Of a stretch of 5,557 nt of DNA, positions 1-5,557 are shown one piece after another. Numbering within the stretch: position 1 is the stretch's first letter; each line of letters opens with the position of its first letter. Made by a program: the position numbers and the translations under genes. The DNA is from Burkholderiaceae bacterium (lineage in GTDB: Bacteria; Pseudomonadota; Gammaproteobacteria; Burkholderiales; Burkholderiaceae_C), in assembly GCA_029864165.1 (NCBI GenBank), contig JAOTTZ010000142.1, forward strand, positions 1 through 5,557, given 5' to 3'. The notes beneath the pieces are model-generated. The model had not been told where the DNA came from and searched no databases. It saw only the letters and a program-made list of their open reading frames with translations.

Positions 1-276
1 ACCATCGTACTCGGTGGCGTTTACGGCGAAGTTGGTTTGCCCGAAGGCCAAGACGTGTTGGGCGAGGGCGCGAGCTTCAGTTTCATGTCGCCGGGCGGGC
101 AACGCATCCGGCTCAATGATGCTGCCAACAGTGTGCGGCTGGAAAACAGCGGGGGTAGCCTGGTGGAGTTCACGCCCGAGGCGATGACTTTGAGCTCCAA
201 GACACCGTTGACGATCGAAGCGCCCGGGCAAAAGATCTTGATCCGCGCAAAGTTCGTTGACTTCGAACGAATATAG
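1..276 (+). CDS. gpV/VgrG-like baseplate spike protein, C-terminal part (5' truncated)
   Basis: The reading frame is open from the first base and ends at TAG 274-276, so only the last 91 codons are present. The visible protein starts with VLGGVYGEVGLPEG, the style of the end of the OB-fold hub of phage gpV, VgrG and Afp8 spike proteins. It continues into short alternating hydrophobic/polar strands (SFMSPGGQRIRLND, SVRLENSGGSLVEF, MTLSSKTPLTIEAP, KILIRAKFVDFERI) that fit the trimeric beta-helical needle. In the family, this trimer forms the central spike under the inner tube and pierces the target envelope. The gene following after 9 nt encodes a small PAAR-like candidate tip, which fits. I see no C-terminal effector extension: the protein stops directly after the needle strands. 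Apparent internal starts (TTG at 37) are not real starts, because the family motif extends upstream of them. The spike assignment is sound; the exact subfamily cannot be decided from a fragment. Confidence 0.8.
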   Translation, partial: TIVLGGVYGEVGLPEGQDVLGEGASFSFMSPGGQRIRLNDAANSVRLENSGGSLVEFTPEAMTLSSKTPLTIEAPGQKILIRAKFVDFERI

Positions 277-285
277 GTCTGCGCA

Positions 286-624
286 ATGTTCTGGATCACC
301 GAAGCTGCGACGCTGGTTTGCAAACATCAACTCGGCAAAGTACAAAACGTGCCTACTCAAGATTTGGTCAAGATAGGCTCTCGACGCCTGCTTGTAAGAC
401 CTAACCCGGAGGGCAAAGCCATCGCGGGTTGCCCGAACTATGGGCCGTCGATCAAGCCTTGCACGACGACGTTGTTGGTTCAAGAAGGCTATTCCGACTG
501 GATCCGCGTCCAGGGCAGGAGCGTGTGCCTAGACACCGTGACGGGCTACACCGACGGCACGCCACCCGGCGTCGTCAAATACATAGTCATCGACAGCGGC
601 CAACACTGGGTGAGTGAGAAATGA
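286..624 (+). CDS. Small PAAR-like protein, candidate spike tip of the injection system
   Basis: This 112-residue protein has no signal peptide and no membrane segment. Its core reads AGCPNYGPSIKPC (residues 47-59), then VCLDT (80-84) and GTPPGVVKY (91-99). It has four cysteines at 12, 49, 59 and 81. The spaced 'GCP...KPC' motif, short glycine/proline turns and about 110-residue length resemble PAAR-like proteins found beside the spike gene in contractile injection clusters, where they cap the needle and may bind a metal at the tip. The assignment is an inference from motif style and position. ATG 286 is the first start after the spike stop in the same frame; a weak AGG at 275-277 overlaps that stop. 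The gene ends in an ATGA overlap with the gp25 gene, which implies coupled translation. It could instead be an uncharacterised baseplate accessory protein. Confidence 0.65.
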   Translation: MFWITEAATLVCKHQLGKVQNVPTQDLVKIGSRRLLVRPNPEGKAIAGCPNYGPSIKPCTTTLLVQEGYSDWIRVQGRSVCLDTVTGYTDGTPPGVVKYIVIDSGQHWVSEK

Positions 625-1058
625 CCAACCCATCTGGCTCCCAGGCATGGCATTTCGCTTTTCGAGGCCTCAGTACCCTAGAGCAACCGGCCGGGCTGAC
701 CATCTCACCCAAGGGTGGGATAGAAACTGCTGGCCATGCGGAGTCGGTTCGGCAAGCGATTCTGCTGCTGATTTGTACCCGTCCCGGCGAGCGGGTGATG
801 CGGCCTGAGTACGGTTGCAGTCTGTTTCGCCTTGCGTTTTCGCCCAACGATGACACCACCGCGGGCCTGGCAATACACTATGTCAGTCAGGCCATTGAGC
901 GCTGGGAGTCGCGCATCGATATTCTCAGACTCAACACCAATCCCGATGAGCTGCACCCCAATCGTCTCGAAATACATTTGCAATACCGCCTTCGCTTCAG
1001 GGCCGATACCGAGCACTTGAGCGTTTTCCTCGACCTGCGTTCTGGTCGCGCATACTGA
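621..1058 (+). CDS. gp25-like baseplate wedge protein (GPW/gp25 family, Afp9-like)
   Basis: This 145-residue protein carries the hallmark of the T4 gp25 / P2 gpW / Afp9 / T6SS TssE family. Residues 54-66 read RPGERVMRPEYGC, the conserved stretch around the EPR-type core that contacts the sheath. It is preceded by an amphipathic helix (ESVRQAILLLICT) and followed by an acidic, helical middle (AIHYVSQAIERWESRIDIL) and a C-terminal strand pair (LEIHLQYRLRF). In known structures, gp25 bridges the first sheath ring to the wedge and helps set off contraction. The length is normal for the family. The start ATG 621 overlaps the preceding stop (ATGA); a weak GTGAGTGAG sequence lies just upstream. The gpJ gene begins 1 nt after the stop. 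An alternative initiation around 614 is in another frame and is not supported. Confidence 0.92.
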   Translation: MTNPSGSQAWHFAFRGLSTLEQPAGLTISPKGGIETAGHAESVRQAILLLICTRPGERVMRPEYGCSLFRLAFSPNDDTTAGLAIHYVSQAIERWESRIDILRLNTNPDELHPNRLEIHLQYRLRFRADTEHLSVFLDLRSGRAY

Positions 1059-1059
1059 C

Positions 1060-3666
1060 ATGTCCCTTCCTTCGCCCAACCTCGACAATCGCAGCTTCGA
1101 GCAGCTGCTCGAAGGCGCCAAGGCGCTCATTGCGCGTTCCGATTGTGGCTGGACCGATCTCTCGGCGGGAGACCCCGGCACGGTGTTGCTGGAAGCGTTC
1201 ACGTACCTGACCAGCTTGCTGATATACCGAGTTAACCGCTTGCCTGAAAAGGTATACGTCGAGTTGCTGCGCCTGATCGGCGTGCAGCTGGCGCCGCCCG
1301 CAGCCGCGCACGTCCATCTGCGCTTTACCCTTGCCAAGGAACAAAGTAGCGCGCTGATCATTCCGGCGGGTACCCGGGTCACCACGGCTCGCTCCGCGGG
1401 CGGCGAGCCGGTGATATTCGCCACAGTGGAACCTGCTTCGATCGCGCCCGGCAACTTAGTAGCGGAACAGGTTGTGGCGTACCACCATGGCCGGGTCAAT
1501 GGCGAACTCGCCGGCGTGGGCACAGGGTTGCCGAGGCAAACCGTGACGGCCAAGCTCGCTCCAATAGTCGCGGCAACCGGCGATGGTTTGGACTTGATCG
1601 TTGGTGTCGAAGCCACGCCTGAAGAACTGGGTGAGCGAGTACCTGCTTTGACCTTCGAAGGTAAGAAATATCGCATCTGGCAGCGCGCGGATAACTTCAC
1701 CGAGGGCGGTGGCCCGGACAGCTATACCTATCTTGTGGACCGTGTATCGGGCGTCATCACCTTTGCGCCGGCGCTGCGAGCCGTCGGTGCGGACGGTGTG
1801 ATCGGCAGCAAAGCCGCAACGTTGGCGCGCGTTCCCGAGTTGGGGCGGAAAATTCGTCTGTGGTACCCGCACGGAGGGGGCGACGACGGCAACCTTGCAG
1901 CCAATTCCCTGACCGTACTGAAAGACCCGATTCCGGGGTTGCAGGTCACTAATCCCGAACCGGCGACCGGTGGGGCGCCCGTAGAAACGGTCGAAAACGC
2001 CCTGCTGCGTGGGCCCGAGGAAATGCATTCGCTTCATCGTGCCGTTACAGCGGGAGATTTTGAAGCGCTCGCAGTACGCAGTTCGGGTGCGGTAGCCAGA
2101 GCCAAAGCTTTCACAAAGTTTGAGCTTTGGAAACATGCCAAACCCGGCACGGTCGAGGTGCTGCTTGTTCCCAGGCTAGGCAACATCGACCAACGTGGCG
2201 ACGGCGTTGTGACTGTGGATGCGCTACGTGCGCTCGAAACCGATCAAGCGCAAGACAGAATACTGGAGACCTTGGATCAGAGACGCCCGTTGGGGACGGT
2301 CTGCCTCGTCAACTGGGTGCACTACAAAGCGGTGCGTGTCGTGGTGCGCGTGGTGGTTTACCGCGGCGAAGACGCGGACGCCGTGCGCGCGCGTGTCCTG
2401 AGCCGACTGCACCTGACGATCAATCCATTGCCTACACCGTTGCAACGCACAGGCTGGCTCTTTGGGCAGCCGTTGCGCGCCTCACACGTCTACGACATCG
2501 TCCTGGCAGAGCCCGGTGTCAGCTACGTGGATCAGGTTCGATTCCTGGTCGATGAAGTACCGGAAACTGATGTCCAGTCGCTGGAGCTAGACCCGTTTCA
2601 GCCGTCGACTTGGTATGCGACCAGCGGTGAAATCGTTTTCCGCTCGTTGAACGATGGCGATAGTTGGGAGGCCGCAGGGCGCTTCGCCGGAGAGAAAATA
2701 GACAAGGTGCATGCCAGCCCGAATGCGGCTGGTCTGCTGGCTGTGTGTACGCAGTTGCCCAACGGTGTATCAAGGGTCCATGTGTCCTGGGATTGCGGCG
2801 AAACCTGGAAGCAGGTTGCCGAACTCGCCTTTGCAATCAACGATATTGCGTGGATAGAGCGGGACGAAACGCACATCCTGTTGATGGCTACCGACAAAGG
2901 CTTGTACGAGGCGGCCATGGGGCCCAGTTCGTCGCCCGTGCAGTTGATGGTCGACAAGGAAGGAAAAGCCCAGGGGTTTTATGCTGTGGTCGGGTTCGTC
3001 GATGGCCGGGGTGGCACCAATGTTGCGGTCGCGGCCAGGCAGCAAGGCGGGATCTTCCTCTCGCGCGACGCAGGCAAGACCGAAACCTATTTACGCATCA
3101 ACCCCGGCGGCGAAGACATCCGCGTGTTGGCGGTACAGCGGCTTGGTTTGAGCACCTTCCTATGGGCGGGCATCACAGCGGCTGGCAATGAAAAAGGCAA
3201 AGGTTGCCTGCGATGGGCGCTGCCCGAGTCGCCGCAGTCAGTCGAATCTCCCGAGGGTTGGCGAGCGATTCCCATCAAATGGGAAGGGGGTAGCTGCCGT
3301 GCGCTCTCATTCGACGGGTTGAGCGCGTACGCGGCGACGCACTTTGCCGGTGTCGCGCGGCTCGACAGCGCCAAACCCGACAGTGGCTGGCAGGTCTCCA
3401 ATATTCAATGTGGATTACCGATGCGGGGTTCCGACAAGTTGTTCGCGCCCGTACAGACGGTAGCGGTATCCAAGTCCAGCGCGGTGGTCATGGCCGGCGG
3501 TGCGCAAGGAATTTTTCGCAGTCGCGAGGCTGGCACGACGTTCCGGTTCGAAGGCGTTTCGAGTAAAGAGTTCGACGAAAAAGTTGCATTGCCTGCGACG
3601 TGGTTGTTCTGCTCGGGGGCTCACGAAGTCAATGTGGTAAGCGCAGATGCGGCGAACCGAGATTGA
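1060..3666 (+). CDS. gpJ-like baseplate wedge protein with C-terminal Asp-box beta-propeller
   Basis: This 868-residue protein has two clear parts. Residues 1 to about 500 are a baseplate J-like protein (P2 gpJ, T4 gp6, Afp11/12 type, close in style to the phage-like family TIGR02243). Evidence is GDPGTVLLEAF (37-47), the N-terminal helix up to LLRLIG, TGGAPVETVENA (303-314), AVTAGDFEALA (328-338) and the closing GVSYVDQVRF (486-495). This part would form the wedge ring that holds the central hub. Residues about 502-868 look like an Asp-box (BNR/sortilin-type) propeller: SLNDGDSW (529-536), SWDCGETW (576-583), SRDAGKTE (668-675) and the degenerate SREAGTTF (821-828). These are spaced among strands such as WYATSGEIVFRS and AVVMAGGAQGIFRS. 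About 365 residues is enough for a six- or seven-bladed propeller. ATG 1060 follows the gp25 stop by 1 nt with no clear Shine-Dalgarno, so translation is probably coupled. The last 20 nt overlap the next gene. The propeller's role is unknown; peripheral scaffolding or attachment of receptor-binding parts are possibilities. Confidence 0.9.
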   Translation: MSLPSPNLDNRSFEQLLEGAKALIARSDCGWTDLSAGDPGTVLLEAFTYLTSLLIYRVNRLPEKVYVELLRLIGVQLAPPAAAHVHLRFTLAKEQSSALIIPAGTRVTTARSAGGEPVIFATVEPASIAPGNLVAEQVVAYHHGRVNGELAGVGTGLPRQTVTAKLAPIVAATGDGLDLIVGVEATPEELGERVPALTFEGKKYRIWQRADNFTEGGGPDSYTYLVDRVSGVITFAPALRAVGADGVIGSKAATLARVPELGRKIRLWYPHGGGDDGNLAANSLTVLKDPIPGLQVTNPEPATGGAPVETVENALLRGPEEMHSLHRAVTAGDFEALAVRSSGAVARAKAFTKFELWKHAKPGTVEVLLVPRLGNIDQRGDGVVTVDALRALETDQAQDRILETLDQRRPLGTVCLVNWVHYKAVRVVVRVVVYRGEDADAVRARVLSRLHLTINPLPTPLQRTGWLFGQPLRASHVYDIVLAEPGVSYVDQVRFLVDEVPETDVQSLELDPFQPSTWYATSGEIVFRSLNDGDSWEAAGRFAGEKIDKVHASPNAAGLLAVCTQLPNGVSRVHVSWDCGETWKQVAELAFAINDIAWIERDETHILLMATDKGLYEAAMGPSSSPVQLMVDKEGKAQGFYAVVGFVDGRGGTNVAVAARQQGGIFLSRDAGKTETYLRINPGGEDIRVLAVQRLGLSTFLWAGITAAGNEKGKGCLRWALPESPQSVESPEGWRAIPIKWEGGSCRALSFDGLSAYAATHFAGVARLDSAKPDSGWQVSNIQCGLPMRGSDKLFAPVQTVAVSKSSAVVMAGGAQGIFRSREAGTTFRFEGVSSKEFDEKVALPATWLFCSGAHEVNVVSADAANRD

Positions 3667-4192
3667 GCGGCTACTTCCCGAAGTGTTTCGCACCACCATT
3701 GCGGACCGCAGTCCGCTGGGTGCATTGGTGGACGTCATGGAGGACTTGCACGCACCGACCGAGAACATACTCGGGCGTTTAGACGGTTTTTTCTCGCCCA
3801 ATCGAACGGAAGACCGCTTTGTCGCCTTGCTTTCGCGATGGGCGGGTCTGGAGCACTTGTTTGCCCATTCTGCGCTCAGGTCTTCTGCAGCCGCCGAGCG
3901 CGAGCCTATTTCTACCGGCCTTGGCCGGCTGCGTGAGTTGATCGCACGTGCCGCGTACCTGTCGCAGTGGCGCGGTACTGCGCGCGGATTGATTGCGTTT
4001 CTGGAGACCGCCACGGGCGCGAGCGGCTTTCGAGTCGACGAGCTGGTCAAAGATCAAAGCGGCGCGGTACGCCCCTTTCATGTTCGTGTTTTCGCGCCCA
4101 GTGCAATGACCGCCCATCGCCCATTGATAGAGCGCATCATCGAGTTTGAGAAACCAGCCTACGTCACCTACGAAGTTCAAATTGAGGCTTAG
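3647..4192 (+). CDS. gpI-like phage tail protein (TIGR02242 type)
   Basis: This 181-residue protein resembles the gpI-like tail proteins that follow gpJ in P2-type tails and contractile injection clusters. The signature lies in LRELIARAAYLSQWRGTARGL followed by FLETATG: the R-G-T-x-x-G-L motif is at 109-115 and TG at 123-124. The N-terminus (RLLPEVFRTT...PLGALVDVMEDLHAPTENILGRLDGFF) matches the helical opening of the TIGR02242 tail domain. The end (LIERIIEFEKPAYVTYEVQI) matches the usual helix, 'KPA' turn and final strand. In P2, gpI works with gpJ in the outer wedge and near fibre attachment. An in-frame TAA at 3638-3640 makes ATG 3647 the first possible start. It lies inside the end of the gpJ gene (20-nt overlap), so expression is probably coupled. 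The gpJ-gpI adjacency independently supports both calls. Confidence 0.88.
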   Translation: MRRTEIERLLPEVFRTTIADRSPLGALVDVMEDLHAPTENILGRLDGFFSPNRTEDRFVALLSRWAGLEHLFAHSALRSSAAAEREPISTGLGRLRELIARAAYLSQWRGTARGLIAFLETATGASGFRVDELVKDQSGAVRPFHVRVFAPSAMTAHRPLIERIIEFEKPAYVTYEVQIEA

Positions 4193-4310
4193 AACCTATC
4201 CGTGAATAAGATGGCCCTGCGCCGGACTGAATACGCTCTGGTGTGCGTCGATGGTTATCGGCCGTCAGATCAACGCATCGATTTTTAACGCGGCATAACG
4301 GAGGATTGAT
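4193..4310. other. 118-bp gap between structural operon and metallopeptidase gene
   Basis: This is the first real gap after a run of overlapping genes. No reading frame here is convincing. An imperfect hairpin can form from TGCGT (4244-4248) plus GAT (4250-4252) with ATC (4269-4271) plus ACGCA (4273-4277). A short T run follows at 4282-4286, so a weak or leaky terminator is conceivable. I see no good -35/-10 pair. The gap ends in the strong ribosome binding site of the peptidase gene. Confidence 0.4.
4300..4304 (+). promoter_or_regulatory. Strong Shine-Dalgarno (GGAGG) for the metallopeptidase gene
   Basis: GGAGG lies 6 nt upstream of ATG 4311. It is the best ribosome binding site in the window and fixes the start. 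The preceding structural genes have weak sites and overlaps, so this gene appears to be translated independently and possibly at a higher level. Confidence 0.85.
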
Positions 4311-5279
4311 ATGACCTATCTCTGCCTTTATTGCATGAGCGAACTGCCCGCGGCCAACCCGCACGGCTGTAATTTGCTGACCGTCGATGATGACGCCACC
4401 AATCACACCTTCAGTGGCATTGTGCCGATGAAGGCCAGTGTGGCCGAACTCAAACGGAGCATCGCCGGCAACAACACCCACCTGCTCGAAGACTTCAACC
4501 CGAGCTGTCGCAAGATCGCCTTCGACTGTATTGTCGATACCACCGCGCACAAGGTCTACGTCATCGTGCGGTGTAAGTTTGATTTCGTGCGGGGCCCCGG
4601 CGCGGGGGCATGGTCTGGTGCAGAGAAAGCGCAAACCGAAACCGCCGTTCTCAACTGCGTGCAGTTTTGGGATCGCGCGGGCGCCCTCACCTACACCAGC
4701 ATCACGGGTGCGGTGACGGCGTATGACGTCGAGTTCTTCATCGACACCTCACGTGGTGGCGCCTATCGGCAAAAGATCCGCACGCAGACCGCTGACAAGC
4801 CCAGATACATCGGGCCGCAGATCACGATGACTTGCAACGCTTTGGTGCCGTGCGGCACAGGCTATGCCGACGGCGCATTGCCCGAGCACGGCACCGGTTA
4901 CCAGTTGGACATGCAGATCACACAATATTCACCGATGCTGTTTCCGGCGCAGAACAACAACAACGCTTGTGAAGTGCTCAACGCCATGGCGCACGAGTTC
5001 GGCCACATGATCGGTTTGCCTGACGAATACCTGGCGATTCCGGCAACTTGGCTACTTTGCGCGAGCGATTCCGACCGCGCAGCGTACTTGTGGACGCGTC
5101 GCCTCGTCGCGGAGAACATCGCTGTGCCACCGACAGGGCCCAACTACCCCGCACTGACCATGATGAACAAGATCGAAGCACGGCCGACCGGGTTTCTCGA
5201 CAGGCACTACGTGACGGTGCTTGAGGCGGCCCGTTACACCTGCGCTCGCAACGGTATTGCCGGCAACTGGAGTGTTTAG
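4311..5279 (+). CDS. Zinc metallopeptidase with HExxHxxGxxDE site, candidate CIS cargo or maturation protease
   Basis: This 322-residue protein has a zinc site HEFGHMIGLPDEY at 228-240. H228 and H232 would be ligands and E229 the catalytic base, while G235 and D238/E239 continue the extended metzincin-like or M64-like pattern. Downstream, ALTMMNKIEA (281-290) looks like a Met-turn and is followed by RHY (298-300), a spacing seen in this type of peptidase. The N-terminus has a CxxC (C5, C8) and no signal peptide. There are 12 cysteines (5, 8, 20, 66, 73, 88, 116, 175, 181, 220, 250, 311), a high number for a protein with no export signal. Residues about 86-158 (KFDF, W101, AEK, FW, then beta strands) form a separate domain ahead of the catalytic part. 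Position after the baseplate genes, with its own strong ribosome binding site, suggests a payload delivered by the tube or an assembly/processing protease. The sequence alone does not decide between them. Substrate is unknown. A probable terminator follows its stop. Confidence 0.85.
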   Translation: MTYLCLYCMSELPAANPHGCNLLTVDDDATNHTFSGIVPMKASVAELKRSIAGNNTHLLEDFNPSCRKIAFDCIVDTTAHKVYVIVRCKFDFVRGPGAGAWSGAEKAQTETAVLNCVQFWDRAGALTYTSITGAVTAYDVEFFIDTSRGGAYRQKIRTQTADKPRYIGPQITMTCNALVPCGTGYADGALPEHGTGYQLDMQITQYSPMLFPAQNNNNACEVLNAMAHEFGHMIGLPDEYLAIPATWLLCASDSDRAAYLWTRRLVAENIAVPPTGPNYPALTMMNKIEARPTGFLDRHYVTVLEAARYTCARNGIAGNWSV

Positions 5280-5306
5280 TAGCACGCGAGACTGTGACAT
5301 TGCGGT

Positions 5307-5339
5307 GCAGGCCTACGAGATCTTGGTCGGTAGGCCTGC
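5307..5339 (+). terminator. Perfect 10-bp hairpin, probable terminator of the peptidase transcript
   Basis: GCAGGCCTAC (5307-5316) pairs exactly with GTAGGCCTGC (5330-5339) across a 13-nt loop, starting 27 nt after the peptidase stop. The stem is GC-rich. It is followed by a pyrimidine-rich stretch (GGCATTCCTCTACTTCT), not a clean T run, so intrinsic termination may be inefficient. It could also act as a 3' stabilising hairpin. Confidence 0.55.
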
Positions 5340-5362
5340 GGCATTCCTCTACTTCTGACACA

Positions 5363-5375
5363 CGAGACCGTCTCG
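5363..5375. promoter_or_regulatory. 13-bp palindrome CGAGAC-C-GTCTCG, possible operator
   Basis: Two perfect 6-base half sites surround one central base. It lies about 35 nt upstream of the -35 box at 5411, a position suited to a dimeric regulator. It could equally form a small hairpin in the read-through transcript. No regulator is identified. Confidence 0.3.
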
Positions 5376-5410
5376 GGCTATTGTTTCCACAATGGTGCGT
5401 ACTGGCGCGC

Positions 5411-5440
5411 TTGACACCACCAACGAACTGTTTTTACTAT
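5411..5440 (+). promoter_or_regulatory. Sigma70-type promoter TTGACA-N18-TACTAT
   Basis: A perfect -35 box (5411-5416) is separated by 18 bp from a 4-of-6 match to the -10 box (5435-5440). A transcript would begin near 5447 and run into the structured leader at the window end. No gene in the window uses it, so it probably serves a gene or small RNA beyond 5557. Confidence 0.55.
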
Positions 5441-5476
5441 GCGGTGTCGCTAGTGTAGTGTTGCACGCTATGCGGT
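5437..5476 (+). repeat. 9-bp direct repeat CTATGCGGT, 31 bp apart
   Basis: CTATGCGGT occurs at 5437-5445 and 5468-5476. The first copy overlaps the -10 box and the predicted start point. The 31-bp period is close to three helical turns, so both copies would face the same side of the DNA. It could be a repressor site, but a 9-mer repeat may also be chance. Confidence 0.35.
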
Positions 5477-5493
5477 ACTTATAAAACCGATGC

Positions 5494-5519
5494 GTTTGGG
5501 CCTGTAGCTAGGCGCAAAC
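5494..5519 (+). other. Leader hairpin A
   Basis: GTTTG (5494-5498) pairs with CAAAC (5515-5519), and GCCT (5500-5503) pairs with AGGC (5510-5513). There is one G-G mismatch and a 6-nt loop. It lies in the predicted leader of the promoter at 5411. Its 3' arm overlaps sequence that can instead pair near the window end. Confidence 0.35.
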
Positions 5520-5553
5520 CACAGCAATAGCCAAAGCTATTGCGAGGATTTGC
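5514..5553 (+). other. Leader hairpin B, next to a possible ribosome binding site
   Basis: A perfect 8-bp stem GCAATAGC/GCTATTGC (5524-5531 with 5536-5543, loop CAAA) is extended by CC/GG (5519-5520 with 5546-5547) and GCAAA/TTTGC (5514-5518 with 5549-5553), with a small internal loop and a one-base bulge. It covers the GAGG at 5544-5547 and is incompatible with hairpin A. Confidence 0.4.
5544..5547 (+). promoter_or_regulatory. Possible Shine-Dalgarno (GAGG) for a gene starting at or after the window end
   Basis: GAGG lies 9 nt before the last base of the window. A start codon at or just beyond 5557 would be well placed. The gene itself is not visible, so this is tentative. Confidence 0.3.
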
Positions 5554-5557
5554 AACA

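Larger units (their letters stand above)
5280..5557. other. Non-coding control region after the peptidase gene
   Basis: No convincing gene lies in these 278 bases. They contain, in order, a terminator-like hairpin, a short palindrome, a sigma70-type promoter, a direct repeat and a structured leader ending near a GAGG. The segment appears less GC-rich than the coding part, particularly beyond about 5380. The layout suggests the end of one transcription unit and the start of another that continues past the window. Confidence 0.55.

Noticed and set aside
705..1700. 331-codon open frame on the minus strand
   Set aside because: It lies entirely opposite the gp25 and gpJ genes, has no recognisable domain and is biased in the way expected from antisense of GC-rich coding DNA.
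2127..2555. 142-codon + strand frame inside the gpJ gene
   Set aside because: Arg/Ala/Cys-rich shadow of the gpJ frame; the gpJ frame holds the family motifs.
3415..4050. 211-codon open frame on the minus strand
   Set aside because: Antisense to the end of gpJ and to the gpI gene, both well supported. Its composition (Arg/Ser/Pro rich) is typical of a shadow frame.
4190..4310. Possible insertion-sequence end (AGAACCTATCCGTGAATAAG) after the gpI gene
   Set aside because: The string has the feel of a transposon terminus, but no matching inverted end, target duplication or transposase remnant is visible in the window.
4164..4634. 156-codon open frame on the minus strand spanning the intergenic gap
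   Set aside because: It runs into the well-supported peptidase gene on the opposite strand and shows no family motif.
5392..5484. 30-codon ORF with a hydrophobic middle (LFLLCGVASVVLHAM)
   Set aside because: No ribosome binding site precedes it, and it overlaps the predicted promoter, whose -10 box lies inside it. It is most likely chance.
5494..5553. tRNA or integron attC-like element suggested by paired hairpins
   Set aside because: No TTCGA-type T-loop or cloverleaf can be drawn for a tRNA, and the GTTRRRY core of attC sites is absent.

Overview
The window carries the baseplate end of a phage-tail-like contractile injection system (most likely an extracellular CIS of the Afp/PVC type, less likely a tailocin or prophage tail). 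All genes lie on the + strand. The GC-rich coding sequence and the protein style suggest a proteobacterium, but nothing here fixes the genus. The order is: 3' end of a gpV/VgrG-like spike gene, a small cysteine-containing PAAR-like protein, a gp25-like baseplate wedge protein, a gpJ-like baseplate protein with an unusual C-terminal Asp-box (BNR) beta-propeller, a gpI-like tail protein, and a zinc metallopeptidase.

Positions 1-4192 form a tightly packed operon. Gaps are 9 and 1 nt, overlaps are 4 and 20 nt, and most internal genes lack a strong Shine-Dalgarno, so translational coupling is likely. Together these proteins would build the central spike and the surrounding wedge: the spike hub and its probable tip, gp25 joining the sheath to the baseplate, and gpJ and gpI forming the wedge periphery. 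Sheath, tube, LysM adaptor and AAA+ ATPase genes are not in this window and would be expected mostly upstream.

Positions 4193-4310 are a 118-bp gap ending in a strong GGAGG. The next gene (4311-5279) encodes a 322-residue protein with an HEFGHMIGLPDEY zinc site, a downstream Met-turn-like segment, 12 cysteines and no signal peptide. Its place at the end of the structural operon makes it a candidate cargo/effector or a maturation protease.

Positions 5280-5557 contain no convincing gene. They hold a 10-bp perfect hairpin just after the peptidase stop (probable terminator), a 13-bp palindrome, a good sigma70-type promoter (TTGACA-N18-TACTAT), a 9-bp direct repeat, and a leader that can fold in two mutually exclusive ways next to a GAGG at the window edge. 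This looks like the control region of another gene starting at or just past the window end.
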